From: Halomonas icarae
GTDB taxonomy: Bacteria; Pseudomonadota; Gammaproteobacteria; Pseudomonadales; Halomonadaceae
Direction of reading: 5' to 3'
Length of the DNA: 64,000 bases
Assembly (NCBI RefSeq): GCF_009901955.1
Contig: NZ_WUTS01000001.1
Coordinates: 2,289,530 to 2,353,529, forward strand
In this document: piece after piece, positions 23,206-33,122 of the stretch
How the letters are laid out: each line of letters begins with the position of its first letter
Numbering within the stretch: position 1 is the stretch's first letter
Made by a program: the position numbers and the translations under genes
The notes under the pieces: model-generated
Told to the model about the DNA's origin: nothing
The model's database searches: none
What the model saw: the letters and a program-made list of their open reading frames with translations, nothing else

Positions 23206-24282
23206 TCAGCGCTCGATACGCTTGACCAGGACCGGTGCCAGCTTCTCGTTCATCTCCTTGAAGGCCTGCTCGGTAGTCTCCCAGTCGATGCAGGCATCGG
23301 TGATGGAAACGCCGTACTGAAGCTGGTCGAGATCCTCCGGCAACTTCTGGTTGCCCCAGCCGATATTGGACTCGACCATCAGGCCGATGATCGAACGGTT
23401 GCCGTCGAGCAGCTGGTTGGTGACGTTCTCCAGCACCAGCGGCTGCAGCGCCGCATCCTTGTTGGAGTTGGCGTGAGAGCAGTCGATCATGATGTTGGGC
23501 TTGATGCCGGCCTTGTTGAGCTCCTGCTCTGCCAGTGCCACGCTGACACTGTCATAGTTGGGCTTGCCGTTGCCGCCGCGCAGCACCACGTGCCCATAGA
23601 CGTTGCCCCGGGTGCGAATGATGGCCACCCGCCCCTTGTAGTCGATGCCCAGGAAGTTGTGCGGATGGGCCACCGACTGCAGGGCATTGACCGCCACGTC
23701 CAGGCTGCCGTCGGTGCCGTTCTTGAAGCCGACCGGGCAGGAGAGCCCCGAGGACATCTCGCGGTGCGTCTGGGATTCGGTGGTGCGTGCACCGATGGCC
23801 GACCAGCTGATGCAGTCCTGAATGTACTGAGGCGAGATCGGGTCGAGTGCCTCGGTGGCCAACGGCAACCCCATCTCGGACAGCTCCACCAGCAGCTGGC
23901 GAGCCGTATGCAGACCCTTCTCGATCTCGAAGGAGCCGTTCAGGTTGGGGTCGTTGATCAGCCCCTTCCAGCCGACGGTGGTACGCGGTTTCTCGAAGTA
24001 GACGCGCATCACGATATACAGGCTGTCCTTCACCTCGTCGGCCAGGCGGCGCAGGCGGCGGGCATAGTCGAGGGCGGCATCCACGTCGTGGATGGAGCAG
24101 GGGCCCACCACCACCAGCAGACGCGGGTCTTCGCCGTCCAGGATGCGCTGGATGGTATGGCGCCCTTCGATCACGGTCTGCTCGGCGGCGTCGGTAAGCG
24201 GAATCTCCAGCTTGAGGGCTTCCGGGGTGATAAGCACGTCCTGGGAGAGGACGTTGAGGTTGCTGACCTGTTGATCTGTCAT
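23206..24282 (-). CDS. aroF: 3-deoxy-7-phosphoheptulonate synthase (DAHP synthase), AroF type
   Basis: 358-residue class I DAHP synthase, the first step of the shikimate pathway (PEP + erythrose 4-phosphate). Family blocks: VVGPCSIHD (metal Cys), MRVYFEKPRTTVGWKGL, SAIGARTTESQTHREM, GFKNGTDGS, DCSHANSNKD, and SITDACIDWE. LATEALDP and DCSHxNSNKD favour the tyrosine-sensitive AroF group over AroG, so feedback by tyrosine is likely but inferred. A TATAGT -10-like hexamer (24342-24347, minus) lies upstream. Confidence 0.9.
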   Translation of the reverse strand: MTDQQVSNLNVLSQDVLITPEALKLEIPLTDAAEQTVIEGRHTIQRILDGEDPRLLVVVGPCSIHDVDAALDYARRLRRLADEVKDSLYIVMRVYFEKPRTTVGWKGLINDPNLNGSFEIEKGLHTARQLLVELSEMGLPLATEALDPISPQYIQDCISWSAIGARTTESQTHREMSSGLSCPVGFKNGTDGSLDVAVNALQSVAHPHNFLGIDYKGRVAIIRTRGNVYGHVVLRGGNGKPNYDSVSVALAEQELNKAGIKPNIMIDCSHANSNKDAALQPLVLENVTNQLLDGNRSIIGLMVESNIGWGNQKLPEDLDQLQYGVSITDACIDWETTEQAFKEMNEKLAPVLVKRIER

Positions 24283-24377
24283 GCGATTTCCTGTGGGTCG
24301 TGTCTGCGCTGAAGGCCTGACGGCATGGTTGTTTTGGCTCTACTATACACCGGCCGGGGTAGGCCGGATCAATCGCG

Positions 24378-24406
24378 GGAACCTACGAAGGGCCGGCAGT
24401 GTCATA
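24378..24406 (+). promoter_or_regulatory. Sigma-E type promoter for the rpoE operon
   Basis: GGAACCT (24378-24384), 16 bp spacer, GTCATA (24401-24406) fits the sigma-E pattern GGAACTT-N16-GTCnnA closely, so the operon is probably autoregulated. Transcription would start near 24413, giving a leader of about 190 nt before rpoE. Confidence 0.75.
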
Positions 24407-24419
24407 GCGGCCGCGCCCG

Positions 24420-24605
24420 ATGAGGATCCGCGGCTTGATGGATGAACAGGAAAAGGGAACACTTGTGCGACTCTTGATGATGGTCTTTGACCCCCAATCG
24501 CCCAGGCTTCAGGTAGACGCTATGCAAGCACGCCATATTGTTGAAGTTTCCATGCCTTACGGACGACGCGCCCCTTCCCGTCGCCTGATGACGGGGAGGG
24601 GCTAG
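24420..24605 (+). CDS. Possible leader peptide abutting rpoE
   Basis: A 61-codon frame starts just after the predicted sigma-E transcription start, and its TAG stop touches the rpoE ATG (TAGATG). The product (RIRGLMDEQEKG..., ending RRLMTGRG) has no recognisable domain; an internal ATG at 24438 is another possible start. E. coli rpoE also has a short upstream coupled ORF (rseD), so a translational coupling role is plausible. Coding status is unproven. Confidence 0.4.
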   Translation: MRIRGLMDEQEKGTLVRLLMMVFDPQSPRLQVDAMQARHIVEVSMPYGRRAPSRRLMTGRG

Positions 24606-25211
24606 ATGGGCGCCAGGGAAACCGATCAGCAGCTCGTCGAGCGGGCCCAGAAGGGTGATACACGCGCCTTCGACCTGCTGGTGAGGAAGTATCAGCACAA
24701 GATCATCGGCCTGATCGGGCGCTATGTGCATGACCATGCCGAGGTGCAGGATGTCGCCCAGGAGGCCTTCATCAAGGCCTATCGCGCCCTGGGAAAGTTT
24801 CGTGCCGAGAGCGCCTTCTACACCTGGATGTATCGAATCGCCATCAACACGGCCAAGAACCATCTGGTCTCCAGGGGGCGGCGCCCGCCCGGCAGCGACC
24901 TGGATATCGTCGATGCCGAGATCCTCGATCAGAGTGGCCGCCTCTCCGATACCGAGACCCCCGAGGCGGCCATGGCTCGCGACCAGCTGAAGGGGGCCAT
25001 CTTCGAGGCGATCGAGGCCCTGCCCGATGACCTGCGTACCGCGATCACGCTGCGCGAGCTGGAGGGGCTCTCCTATGAGGATATCGCCACCATCATGGAG
25101 TGCCCGGTGGGTACCGTGCGCTCGCGGATCTTTCGGGCACGAGAGGCGGTCGACCAGCATATCCAGCCGCTGGTGACCACCTCGCGCAACCGCGAACCGG
25201 TGGGCGAGTGA
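24606..25211 (+). CDS. rpoE: Extracytoplasmic stress sigma factor sigma-E (AlgU)
   Basis: 201-residue ECF sigma factor. Region 2 includes FDLLVRKYQHKIIGLI and VQDVAQEAFIKAYRAL (-10 recognition), and region 4 includes LRTAITLRELEGLSYEDIA and GTVRSRIFRAREA (-35 helix-turn-helix). In gammaproteobacteria it drives the envelope-stress regulon and is held by RseA and RseB, encoded just downstream. GGGAGGGG at 24595-24602 is the ribosome site and lies inside the upstream leader ORF. Confidence 0.95.
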   Translation: MGARETDQQLVERAQKGDTRAFDLLVRKYQHKIIGLIGRYVHDHAEVQDVAQEAFIKAYRALGKFRAESAFYTWMYRIAINTAKNHLVSRGRRPPGSDLDIVDAEILDQSGRLSDTETPEAAMARDQLKGAIFEAIEALPDDLRTAITLRELEGLSYEDIATIMECPVGTVRSRIFRAREAVDQHIQPLVTTSRNREPVGE

Positions 25212-25390
25212 TGTCCAGCAGTAATTTGTCGATTTATTGTCGATTCGCTGAACTGACCGATGCTTTTGGCGTCTCAAGCAGTGTTCGATCCGCTAAAGGC
25301 GGTTCAGAGCGTCGGCATTCGTGGGGCGGCTATTGCGGATGTCGACATCTGGGTGATAACGGATGCAAGGCCGGGGCCTTGCCAGGCTGA
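25211..25390 (+). CDS. Possible small ORF between rpoE and rseA
   Basis: 59 codons, starting with an ATG that overlaps the rpoE stop (TGATG at 25209-25213) and stopping 10 bp before rseA. The product (SSSNLSIYCRFAELTDAF near the start, then a Gly/Cys/Arg-rich tail) resembles nothing I know. The coupling geometry is suggestive, but the composition is weak evidence for a protein. If it is not coding, this 189-bp gap is an unusually long untranslated spacer for the operon. Confidence 0.25.
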   Translation: MSSSNLSIYCRFAELTDAFGVSSSVRSAKGGSERRHSWGGYCGCRHLGDNGCKAGALPG

Positions 25391-25400
25391 GGTGTAAAGA

Positions 25401-26126
25401 ATGAGTCAGAACGCACGGGAATCGCTTTCTGCCCTGATGGACAATGAGGGCGACGAGCTGGAGCTTCGCCGCGTGCTGAAATCGCTGAGTGATGAACCCG
25501 ATGCCGCCGACGCGTGGCGACGCTACCATCTGATGCGCAGCCTGATGAGACAGGAGGCGGATGTGGATGTCAGCGTCGACCTGTCGGCGGGCATCCTGGC
25601 GCGCCTTGAGAGTGAGCCGGCCCCCGTACTCGACAAGGGTCTCCACGACGATAGAGCTCGGCCAGCTGCTGCACGCCGCTCACTTCCGCTGGCACGCAGC
25701 GCCGGAATCGCCGCCGCGGTGTCGTTGATGGTGATCACCGGTGTGCAGTTCTACAACGGCGGCGGCCTGCCCAGCGGGGGAGCCCCGTCGGCCGAGCTCG
25801 CCGGAGGCACCCCAGAGGGTGCCCCCCAGGCGTCGCCCGCCGGCCTGGCAGCCACCGCCGTGCAGCGACCGTCATTGGCGGATCTGCCACTCTTCCAGTT
25901 GCCCCAGGGGGGCGTCAGTGGCCTGATGACCGTTGGCGCCGGCATGCAGAGCACACCGATGTTCCTGGCGCCCAGCCAGCGGCAGTCGTTGATGGCCGAT
26001 GAGGAGCAGGCGCGCCTGTTGCAATCCTATCTGGATCGTCACGCCGAAGGGACAGCCTACCGCAGCGGTGATGCCTGGATGCCGCTGCTGCGCGCCAGCG
26101 GTGGCGACAGCCTCGGTCAGCGCTGA
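25401..26126 (+). CDS. rseA: Anti-sigma-E factor RseA (MucA)
   Basis: 241 residues. The cytoplasmic RseA-N domain (ESLSALMDNEGDELELRRVL, WRRYHLMRSLM) binds sigma-E. One membrane helix follows (SAGIAAAVSLMVITGVQFY, about residues 98-116), then a periplasmic part ending in ARLLQSYLDRHAEGTAYRS, the MucA-like segment that contacts RseB. DegS/RseP-type proteolysis of RseA releases sigma-E (family knowledge). Confidence 0.92.
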   Translation: MSQNARESLSALMDNEGDELELRRVLKSLSDEPDAADAWRRYHLMRSLMRQEADVDVSVDLSAGILARLESEPAPVLDKGLHDDRARPAAARRSLPLARSAGIAAAVSLMVITGVQFYNGGGLPSGGAPSAELAGGTPEGAPQASPAGLAATAVQRPSLADLPLFQLPQGGVSGLMTVGAGMQSTPMFLAPSQRQSLMADEEQARLLQSYLDRHAEGTAYRSGDAWMPLLRASGGDSLGQR

Positions 26127-26139
26127 CGGGAGGTCGGCG

Positions 26140-27111
26140 ATGTGCGTCTTTCGCAGTTGCGCTACGGTGTTTGTGCCGCTCCTGCTGGCGGCGGTTGCGC
26201 CTTCTGTCGTTGCCCTGGAGGCCACTCCCGATAATGACCGCTTCGACTGTCGTCTCCTAACCACGGAGCCGACCCCGCAGACCGCTCGCGACTGGTACGA
26301 GCTCAATCTCTGGGCCGGCCACTGCTACCGCTACGATGCCCACGCGGTGCGCATCGGTTTCGATGGGGTGCGCACCCTCGTGATCAGTCACGAGGTCAAC
26401 GATGGGGTCGAGCGGGGCAGGGCGCGCTTTCTGGATGGTCCCCCCGAGGTGTTTGAGCGACGCAGTCGCATCGGGCGCCTGGGCTGGGCGGAGGGTGGCT
26501 CGGCTCCCACGATCCCGGCCGGCATTGCGGCGAAGATTTCGTCTCATTACCGTTTGAGTCTGGCAGGTGAGGAGCGTATCGCCAACCGGCGGGCCTATCG
26601 TCTGGATATCTCGCCGCTCGACAGCTTTCGCTACGGCAAGCGGCTGTGGCTCGATGCCGAGACCGGCTTGACCCTCAAGCAGAGTCTGCTCGATGAGACC
26701 GGTCGCGCGGTGGAGACCTTTCAGTTGACGGTGCTCGAGCGGCCACGGCTGCATCAGGGCGAGGTGAGCATCGACGCTCCCCGCGAGGCGCCTCGAGATG
26801 CCTGGCACATCGGCTGGCTGCCTGGCGGATTCAGCCCTCAGCCAGTGGAGACGCACAGTGGGCGTCATGGCAGCGACGTGACCCATCGTCTGTTCAGCGA
26901 CGGCCTTTCCACCTTCAGCCTCTTCGTCGCGCCACTCGGCGAGATTGAGCCCCTGGCCCCCGGGCTGCATCGGCTCGGCGTCTCCCATGCCGTTGTGCGG
27001 CACCGTGACCTGGACGGTACCCCGTGTCAGGTGGTGGTCATGGGGGAGATGCCGCCGCGGGTGTTGCTGCGGGTTGCCGATGGCTTGAGCTGGGCCGCCG
27101 AGGACTCCTGA
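26140..27111 (+). CDS. rseB: Sigma-E regulatory protein RseB (MucB)
   Basis: 323-residue periplasmic protein with a signal peptide (CVFRSCATVFVPLLLAAVA). A large lipid-binding-like domain (RDWYELNLWAGHCYRYDAHAV onward, with RLDISPLDSFRYGKRLWLDA) precedes a small C-terminal domain (WHIGWLPGGF, HRLFSDGLSTFSLFV). It shields RseA from cleavage and senses mislocalised envelope components. The start at 26140 follows GGGAGG 13 bp after rseA. Confidence 0.9.
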   Translation: MCVFRSCATVFVPLLLAAVAPSVVALEATPDNDRFDCRLLTTEPTPQTARDWYELNLWAGHCYRYDAHAVRIGFDGVRTLVISHEVNDGVERGRARFLDGPPEVFERRSRIGRLGWAEGGSAPTIPAGIAAKISSHYRLSLAGEERIANRRAYRLDISPLDSFRYGKRLWLDAETGLTLKQSLLDETGRAVETFQLTVLERPRLHQGEVSIDAPREAPRDAWHIGWLPGGFSPQPVETHSGRHGSDVTHRLFSDGLSTFSLFVAPLGEIEPLAPGLHRLGVSHAVVRHRDLDGTPCQVVVMGEMPPRVLLRVADGLSWAAEDS

Positions 27112-27223
27112 TGCGGTGACGCCCCGATGCTGTCAATACTCTTTTTGCACTGCTCATTTCAACCTGGTTGATCCCATCCTGGTCAATTCAACCCGGTTCA
27201 TTCCAAGCTACGCAGGAGCCAAC

Positions 27224-28639
27224 ATGATGCGAATGCTGCGACACTTCTCCCTATGGATGCTGCTGGCCGTGACCCTGATGGCCTGGCAGGGGGCCATGGC
27301 CCGTGAGCTGCCCGACTTCACCGAACTGGTGGAGGAGGCGGCACCCGGTGTGGTGAATATCTCGACGACCCGCATGGTGCAGAGTCGCAATCCCTTCCAG
27401 GGATTCGGTGGTGAGGAGGTCCCCGAGATCTTTCGCCACTTCTTCGGCGACCGCTTCCCGGTGCCGCCGGGGCACGGGGCTGGCAAACCCCATGAGCGTC
27501 AGTCGCTGGGCTCTGGCTTTATCATCAGCGACGACGGTTACATCATGACCAATGCCCATGTGGTCGATGGCGCCGATGAAATTCTGGTACGTCTCAATGA
27601 TCGCCGGGAACTGCCCGCCGAGCTGGTAGGCAGCGACGAGCGCACCGATGTGGCGGTACTCAAGGTCAATAGCGATGACCTGCCGACACTGCGTCTCGGC
27701 GACTCCGATGACCTCAAGGTCGGTGAATGGGTGGCGGCCATTGGCTCACCCTTCGGCTTCGATCATTCCGTCACGGCGGGCATCGTCAGTGCCATCGACC
27801 GGACCCTGCCGCGCGATGCCTATGTGCCCTTTATCCAGACCGATGTGGCCATCAATCCGGGCAACTCCGGTGGCCCGCTGTTCAATCTCGAGGGTGAGGT
27901 GGTGGGGATCAACTCCCAGATCTTTACCCGCAGCGGTGGCTTCATGGGGCTATCATTTGCCATTCCCATCAATGTTGCCATGGATGTGGCCGATCAGCTG
28001 CGCAACGATGGTGAAGTGCGTCGCGGCTGGCTGGGTGTGATGATCCAGCCGGTATCGCGCGATCTGGCGGAGTCCTTCGGCATGGACGATCCTCGTGGCG
28101 CGCTGATCGCAGACCTGGACCCTGACGGGCCGGCGGCGGCAGGGGGCCTCCAGGCCGGTGACATCATCCTCGAGGTTGATGGCGCCCGGGTGGATGACTC
28201 CAGCACGCTGCCGCGGCTGATCGGACGTACCGCACCGGGGAGCGATGTCGAGCTTGAGCTGATGCGTGACGGAAAGCGTCGCAGCCTTGAGATAACATTG
28301 GGTGACTGGCCTGAAAGCGGCAGGGGTACTGCCGATAAGGGGCATGACAGTCAGCAGGCGCGCTTGGGGATTGCCGTGACCGAGCTTGATGTCGCCGAGC
28401 GCAAGCGACTCGGCATCGAGGGTGGTGTCCGCATTGCCTCGGTCGACCCCAGTGGAGCCGCCGCAGCCGCAGGGGTGCAGGCCGGTGATATTCTGGTCAG
28501 TATCGATCACCAGGCCATTACCGACGCTTCACAGCTGGTCTCCCTGGCGCGTGAACTGCCCACGGATCGTGCCGTTCCGGTGCGCCTCTACCGTGATGGT
28601 CGTTCGCTGTTTGTCGCGCTTCGCCTGACCGGCGATTGA
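27224..28639 (+). CDS. mucD: DegP/MucD-family periplasmic serine protease
   Basis: 471 residues. A signal peptide (about 1-26, ending AMA) precedes a trypsin-like domain with the triad His112 (TNAHVV), Asp142 (RTDVAVL) and Ser215 (NPGNSGGP). Two PDZ domains follow (around RRGWLGVMIQPV and LGIAVTELD). It degrades or refolds damaged envelope proteins. mucC, present in Pseudomonas, is missing between rseB and mucD. The ribosome site CAGGAG at 27213-27218 fits starts at 27224 or 27227. Confidence 0.94.
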   Translation: MMRMLRHFSLWMLLAVTLMAWQGAMARELPDFTELVEEAAPGVVNISTTRMVQSRNPFQGFGGEEVPEIFRHFFGDRFPVPPGHGAGKPHERQSLGSGFIISDDGYIMTNAHVVDGADEILVRLNDRRELPAELVGSDERTDVAVLKVNSDDLPTLRLGDSDDLKVGEWVAAIGSPFGFDHSVTAGIVSAIDRTLPRDAYVPFIQTDVAINPGNSGGPLFNLEGEVVGINSQIFTRSGGFMGLSFAIPINVAMDVADQLRNDGEVRRGWLGVMIQPVSRDLAESFGMDDPRGALIADLDPDGPAAAGGLQAGDIILEVDGARVDDSSTLPRLIGRTAPGSDVELELMRDGKRRSLEITLGDWPESGRGTADKGHDSQQARLGIAVTELDVAERKRLGIEGGVRIASVDPSGAAAAAGVQAGDILVSIDHQAITDASQLVSLARELPTDRAVPVRLYRDGRSLFVALRLTGD

Positions 28640-28660
28640 CCTCTTTTCCTGTCAGCTCTC

Positions 28661-28693
28661 CAGCAGCCCGACGGTCTTCCCGTCGGGCTGCTG
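28661..28693 (+). terminator. Terminator after mucD
   Basis: CAGCAGCCCGACG (28661-28673) pairs perfectly with CGTCGGGCTGCTG (28681-28693), followed by TATCT. It lies 21 bp after mucD and separates the sigma-E operon from lepA. Confidence 0.78.
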
Positions 28694-28792
28694 TATCTGG
28701 CACGGGCATACCGGTACAATGCGCCCATCCTGGCCGCCGGCCGGCCTTGCCGTGCCCGCCGCCCCGAACTCTATTCAGGTAGAAGTCCACCG

Positions 28793-30610
28793 ATGTCCCA
28801 AGACACCTCCCTCGACAAGCTCAAGCATATCCGGAATTTCTCGATCATCGCCCATATCGATCATGGCAAGTCCACGCTGGCCGACCGGTTGATCCAGACC
28901 TGCGGCGGCCTGACCGAGCGTGAGCTCAAGGAGCAGGTGCTGGACTCCATGGATCTGGAGCGCGAACGGGGCATCACCATCAAGGCGCAGTCGGTGACCC
29001 TCGACTATCACTCGCCGGACGGAAATATCTATCAGCTCAACTTCATCGACACCCCTGGGCACGTCGACTTCTCCTATGAGGTCTCGCGCTCCCTGTATGC
29101 CTGTGAGGGTGCCCTGCTGGTGGTGGATGCCGGTCAGGGCGTCGAGGCTCAGTCGGTTGCCAACTGCTACACCGCCATCGAGCAGGGGCTCGAAGTGTTG
29201 CCGGTGTTGAACAAGATGGACCTGCCCCAGGCCGACCCCGACAAGGTCTCCCACGAGATCGAGGAGATCATCGGCCTGGACGCCACCGATGCCTGTCAGG
29301 TATCGGCCAAGAGCGGGCTGGGCATTGATGCCCTGCTGGAGCGCCTGGTGCGCGATATTCCACCGCCCAAGGGGGACCCGGGTGGCCAGCTTCAGGCGCT
29401 GATCATCGACTCCTGGTTCGACAACTATCTGGGGGTGGTATCGCTGGTGCGGATCTTCGACGGCACCCTGAAGAAGGGCGAGAAGATCCGTATCAAGTCC
29501 ACCGGTCGCGACTGGCAGGTCAACGAGGTGGGTATCTTCACCCCGCAGCGCCGCGAGACCGGTATCCTGCGTGCCGGTGAGGTGGGCTTCATCGTGGCCG
29601 GTATCAAGGAGATCCAGGGGGCGCCGGTGGGCGATACCATCACCCATACCAAGACCCCGGATGTGGCTCGCCTGCCCGGCTTCCAGAAGGTCAAGCCTCA
29701 GGTCTATGCCGGCATGTTCCCGGTCAGTGCCGACGACTATGAGGACTTCCGCGACGCCCTGGAGAAGCTGGCGCTCAACGATGCCTCGCTGGAGTATGAA
29801 CCGGAGAATTCCGATGCGCTGGGGTTCGGTTTCCGGGTCGGGTTTCTTGGCACTCTGCATATGGAGATCATTCAGGAGCGTCTCGAGCGTGAATATGATC
29901 TCGATCTGTTGACCACCGCGCCCACCGTGGTCTATGAGCTTATGCTCAAGGATGGCGAGGTGATCTACGTCGCCAACCCTTCCAAGTTGCCTGATATGGC
30001 CGACGTCGAGGAGATGCGCGAGCCCATTGTGCGCGCCAGCATCCTGGTTCCCCAGGAGTTCGTCGGCAACGTGATCACCGAGTGTGAGCAGCGTCGTGGT
30101 ACCCAGAAGGACATGCAGTTCCTGGGCAGTCAGATCCAGCTTACCTACGAGCTGCCGATGTCCGAAGTGGTGATGGACTTCTTCGATCGCCTGAAGTCGA
30201 TCTCCAAGGGTTATGCCTCGCTGGAATACAACTTCGAGCGTTTCGAAGCCGCCAAGCTGGTGCGTCTGGATGTATTGATCAATGGTGACAAGGTCGATGC
30301 CCTGGCGGTAATCATTCACCGTGATCATGCCCATAGTCGCGGGCGACTGCTGGTGGAAAAGATGAAGGATCTGATCCCCCGGCAGATGTTCGACGTGGCG
30401 ATTCAGGCGGCCATTGGCGGTCAGGTGGTGGCCCGCTCCACCGTCAAGGCGCTGCGCAAGAACGTGACCGCCAAGTGCTACGGCGGTGATGTATCCCGCA
30501 AGAAGAAGCTGCTCGAGAAACAGAAGGCAGGCAAGAAGCGCATGAAGCAGGTAGGGCGGGTGGAGATTCCCCAGGACGCCTTCCTTGCCGTGCTCAAGGT
30601 CAACGACTGA
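28793..30610 (+). CDS. lepA: Elongation factor 4 (LepA)
   Basis: 605-residue translational GTPase. G1 is AHIDHGKST, the switch I region is [12 protein letters not shown]3 is DTPGHVDF and G4 is NKMDLPQA. The LepA-specific C-terminal domain runs through [15 protein letters not shown]. It acts on stalled or mistranslocated ribosomes. First gene of a lepA-lepB-rnc-era-recO-pdxJ-acpS run shared with Pseudomonas. The ribosome site is weak (AGGTAGAAG). Confidence 0.96.
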   Translation: MSQDTSLDKLKHIRNFSIIAHIDHGKSTLADRLIQTCGGLTERELKEQVLDSMDLERERGITIKAQSVTLDYHSPDGNIYQLNFIDTPGHVDFSYEVSRSLYACEGALLVVDAGQGVEAQSVANCYTAIEQGLEVLPVLNKMDLPQADPDKVSHEIEEIIGLDATDACQVSAKSGLGIDALLERLVRDIPPPKGDPGGQLQALIIDSWFDNYLGVVSLVRIFDGTLKKGEKIRIKSTGRDWQVNEVGIFTPQRRETGILRAGEVGFIVAGIKEIQGAPVGDTITHTKTPDVARLPGFQKVKPQVYAGMFPVSADDYEDFRDALEKLALNDASLEYEPENSDALGFGFRVGFLGTLHMEIIQERLEREYDLDLLTTAPTVVYELMLKDGEVIYVANPSKLPDMADVEEMREPIVRASILVPQEFVGNVITECEQRRGTQKDMQFLGSQIQLTYELPMSEVVMDFFDRLKSISKGYASLEYNFERFEAAKLVRLDVLINGDKVDALAVIIHRDHAHSRGRLLVEKMKDLIPRQMFDVAIQAAIGGQVVARSTVKALRKNVTAKCYGGDVSRKKKLLEKQKAGKKRMKQVGRVEIPQDAFLAVLKVND

Positions 30611-30638
30611 TTTCACCAGCGAGGGATAACGAACCGCC

Positions 30639-31442
30639 ATGGACTTCTCACTGCTGCTGGTGATTGCCGTTGCCGTCACCGGCGTGATTACCCTGCTCAA
30701 CTATTTCTGGTGGCGGCCGGCTCGTCGCCAGTCACTGCAAACCGCCGAGGCTGGTACCACCGAAGGTCTGCCGAACAATGCCCGAGAACAGGTGTTGAAA
30801 GAGCCCTGGCCGGTTGACTACGCCCGCTCCTTCTTTCCGGTGCTGCTGGTGGTGCTGGTACTGAGAAGCTTCGTGGTGGAGCCGTTTCAGATCCCGTCGG
30901 GCTCCATGCGGCCGACTCTCGAGATCGGTGACTTCATCCTCGTCAGCAAGTTTGCCTACGGACTGCGCCTGCCGGTAGTGCATACCGAGATTCTCGATCT
31001 GGGTGAGCCCGAGCGTGGTGATGTCATGGTGTTTCGCTTTCCCAGCGAGCCGTCTGTCAATTTCATCAAGCGCGTCGTAGGCCTGCCGGGTGATCGCATC
31101 CGTTACGAAGGCAAGCAGCTTTATATCAATGGGAAGCCAGTGCCCAAGACACTGTTGGCCGAAGGGCCGGCAGAGGCGCCGGGAGAGCTGATGTACACCG
31201 AACAACTGGGCGAAGTGGAGCACCACATCTACAATAACCCGCGTGACTTCGGTCCCCAGATGCGTGAACTGATCGTACCGGAGGGGCACTACTTCACCAT
31301 GGGCGATAATCGTGACCACTCCAACGATAGTCGCTACTGGGGCTTCGTGCCGGAAGCCAATGTGGTGGGACGTGCCTTTGCCGTCTGGATGCACTGGGAT
31401 GGCGGCTTACCTAGCTTCACCAGCATGCGACTCATTCACTAA
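30639..31442 (+). CDS. lepB: Signal peptidase I
   Basis: 267 residues. There are two N-terminal membrane helices ([18 protein letters not shown] and [17 protein letters not shown]), then the periplasmic catalytic domain with nucleophile Ser89 ([11 protein letters not shown]) and general base Lys144 ([12 protein letters not shown]), and box [14 protein letters not shown]. It cleaves Sec and Tat signal peptides, including those of the envelope proteins in this window. 28 bp after lepA. Confidence 0.95.
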   Translation: MDFSLLLVIAVAVTGVITLLNYFWWRPARRQSLQTAEAGTTEGLPNNAREQVLKEPWPVDYARSFFPVLLVVLVLRSFVVEPFQIPSGSMRPTLEIGDFILVSKFAYGLRLPVVHTEILDLGEPERGDVMVFRFPSEPSVNFIKRVVGLPGDRIRYEGKQLYINGKPVPKTLLAEGPAEAPGELMYTEQLGEVEHHIYNNPRDFGPQMRELIVPEGHYFTMGDNRDHSNDSRYWGFVPEANVVGRAFAVWMHWDGGLPSFTSMRLIH

Positions 31443-31510
31443 CTGCCTCGTTGTACTTTCAGAAGCTGTACGACCAGAATCAGACGACAGAATCAGATAA
31501 CAGGATTTTC

Positions 31511-32200
31511 GTGAGCCAAACCCTCAACGCCTTCAGCCGACGTCTCGGCCACGACTTCGGCGACCACTCGCTGCTCGAGCTTGCCATGACCCACCGAAGC
31601 TATGGTGGCCAGAACAATGAGCGCCTCGAGTTTCTGGGTGACTCCATCGTCAACTTCGTCATTGCCGAGGCCCTGTTCCGCCGCTTCCCCGAGGCGCGAG
31701 AAGGTCAGTTGTCCCGCCTGCGCGCGCGCCTGGTCAAGGGACAGACACTGGCGGAGTTGGCCCGCGAGATGGAGTTTGGAGAACATCTCAGGCTGGGTTC
31801 CGGAGAGATGAAGAGCGGTGGACATCGCCGTGACTCCATCCTCGCCGATGCCGTCGAGGCGGTGATCGGCGCCATCTATCTCGATGCCGGCATGGAAGCC
31901 GTGCGTGCCCGGATACTCTCCTGGTATGCGGGGCGTTTGGAAGACACCAGTCTGCAGCATACCCAGAAGGATCCCAAGACACGCCTTCAGGAGTTCCTGC
32001 AGTCGCGTCAGGAGCCCTTGCCCCGCTACGAGGTGGTCAGTGTCGAGGGCGAGGCCCATGCCCAGACCTTTACCGTGGAGTGCCATGTGGAACTGCTGCA
32101 GGATCATACCACCGGCATTGGCTCCAGCCGCCGTCATGCCGAGCAGCAGGCCGCCGAGATGGCCCTGAAGCAGCTTGAGCCAAGAGGAGTTCGGTCATGA
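31511..32200 (+). CDS. rnc: Ribonuclease III
   Basis: 229 residues. The RNase III signature NERLEFLGD lies at 36-44, with the second acidic cluster in [13 protein letters not shown], and the double-stranded RNA-binding domain is at the C-terminus ([15 protein letters not shown] onward). It processes rRNA precursors and many mRNAs. A GTG start at 31511 is preferred: AGGA seven bases upstream and the correct N-terminus. An upstream TTG frame adds an unconserved leader. The stop overlaps the era start (ATGA). Confidence 0.94.
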   Translation: MSQTLNAFSRRLGHDFGDHSLLELAMTHRSYGGQNNERLEFLGDSIVNFVIAEALFRRFPEAREGQLSRLRARLVKGQTLAELAREMEFGEHLRLGSGEMKSGGHRRDSILADAVEAVIGAIYLDAGMEAVRARILSWYAGRLEDTSLQHTQKDPKTRLQEFLQSRQEPLPRYEVVSVEGEAHAQTFTVECHVELLQDHTTGIGSSRRHAEQQAAEMALKQLEPRGVRS

Positions 32201-33096
32201 CCCAGACCTGTGGTTTCGTGGCCATCGTCGGCCGCCCCAACGTCGGCAAGTCCACGCTGATGAACCGTATCCTCGGCCAGAAGGTGTCGATCACCTCGCG
32301 GCGGCCCCAGACGACCCGCCATCAGGTGATGGGCATCAAGACCGAGGAGGAGACTCAGTTCATCTACGTCGACACGCCCGGCATCCATATCATGGCCAAG
32401 GATCGCAACAAGGCGATCAACCGCTTCATGAATCAGGCGGCCGTGCAGGCGCTGCGCGATGTGGACTGTGTGGTGTTCATCATCGACCGCACTCGCTGGA
32501 GCGACGAGGACCAGGTCGTTCTGCAGCGCCTCGAGCATGTCAACGCGCCGGTGATTCTGGCCGTCAACAAGGTTGATCGCCTGCAGGACAAGTCCGAGCT
32601 GCTGCCCTGGCTGGAGTCGGTCGGTGCGCGCCGGGATTTTGCCGCCATCGTGCCGATCTCCGCCAAGCACGGCACCAACGTGCCGGAGCTAGAGGCCGAA
32701 GTGGCCAAGCACCTGCCGGAGAGTGTGCACTTCTTCCCCGAGGATCAGATCACCGACAAGAGCCAGCGATTCCTGGCGGCCGAGCTGGTGCGTGAAAAGG
32801 TCATGCGTCAGCTTGGCGATGAGCTGCCCTACCAGATGACCGTGGAGATCGAGGAGTTCCGCGACGAGGGCAGGGTGGTGCATATCAGCGCCCTGATCCT
32901 GGTGGAGCGCCAGGGCCAGAAGAAGATCCTGATCGGCGAGAACGGCGAGCGCATCAAGAGCATCGGCCGCGAGGCGCGTCTCGATATGGAGCGTGCCCTG
33001 GGAGCCAAGGTGATGCTGAATCTGTGGGTCAAGGTCAAGCGTGGCTGGTCCGATGACGAGCGAGCGCTCAAGAGCCTGGGTTACGACCTCGACTAA
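32197..33096 (+). CDS. era: GTPase Era
   Basis: 299 residues. GTPase motifs [15 protein letters not shown] and NKVDRL are followed by a C-terminal KH domain (EKKILIG-type: [17 protein letters not shown]). Era binds the 3' end of 16S rRNA and assists 30S assembly. Overlaps rnc by 4 bp, as in many proteobacteria. Confidence 0.96.
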   Translation: MTQTCGFVAIVGRPNVGKSTLMNRILGQKVSITSRRPQTTRHQVMGIKTEEETQFIYVDTPGIHIMAKDRNKAINRFMNQAAVQALRDVDCVVFIIDRTRWSDEDQVVLQRLEHVNAPVILAVNKVDRLQDKSELLPWLESVGARRDFAAIVPISAKHGTNVPELEAEVAKHLPESVHFFPEDQITDKSQRFLAAELVREKVMRQLGDELPYQMTVEIEEFRDEGRVVHISALILVERQGQKKILIGENGERIKSIGREARLDMERALGAKVMLNLWVKVKRGWSDDERALKSLGYDLD

Positions 33097-33122
33097 TGAT
33101 GCTGCGCCAGTCGTCCTATGGG

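Noticed and set aside
24455-24490. Alternative sigma-E promoter (GGGAACACTT ... GTCTTTGA)
   Set aside because: Spacing is about 20 bp and the -10 is poor; the site at 24378-24406 fits much better.
25100-25390. 96-codon frame starting inside rpoE
   Set aside because: The first half is a shifted frame of rpoE; only the 25211-25390 part could be a separate small ORF and is listed so.
28775-30700. 641-codon open frame on the minus strand
   Set aside because: It is the antisense shadow of lepA, which has all GTPase motifs. GC-rich codon bias keeps the opposite frame open; no family similarity or RBS.
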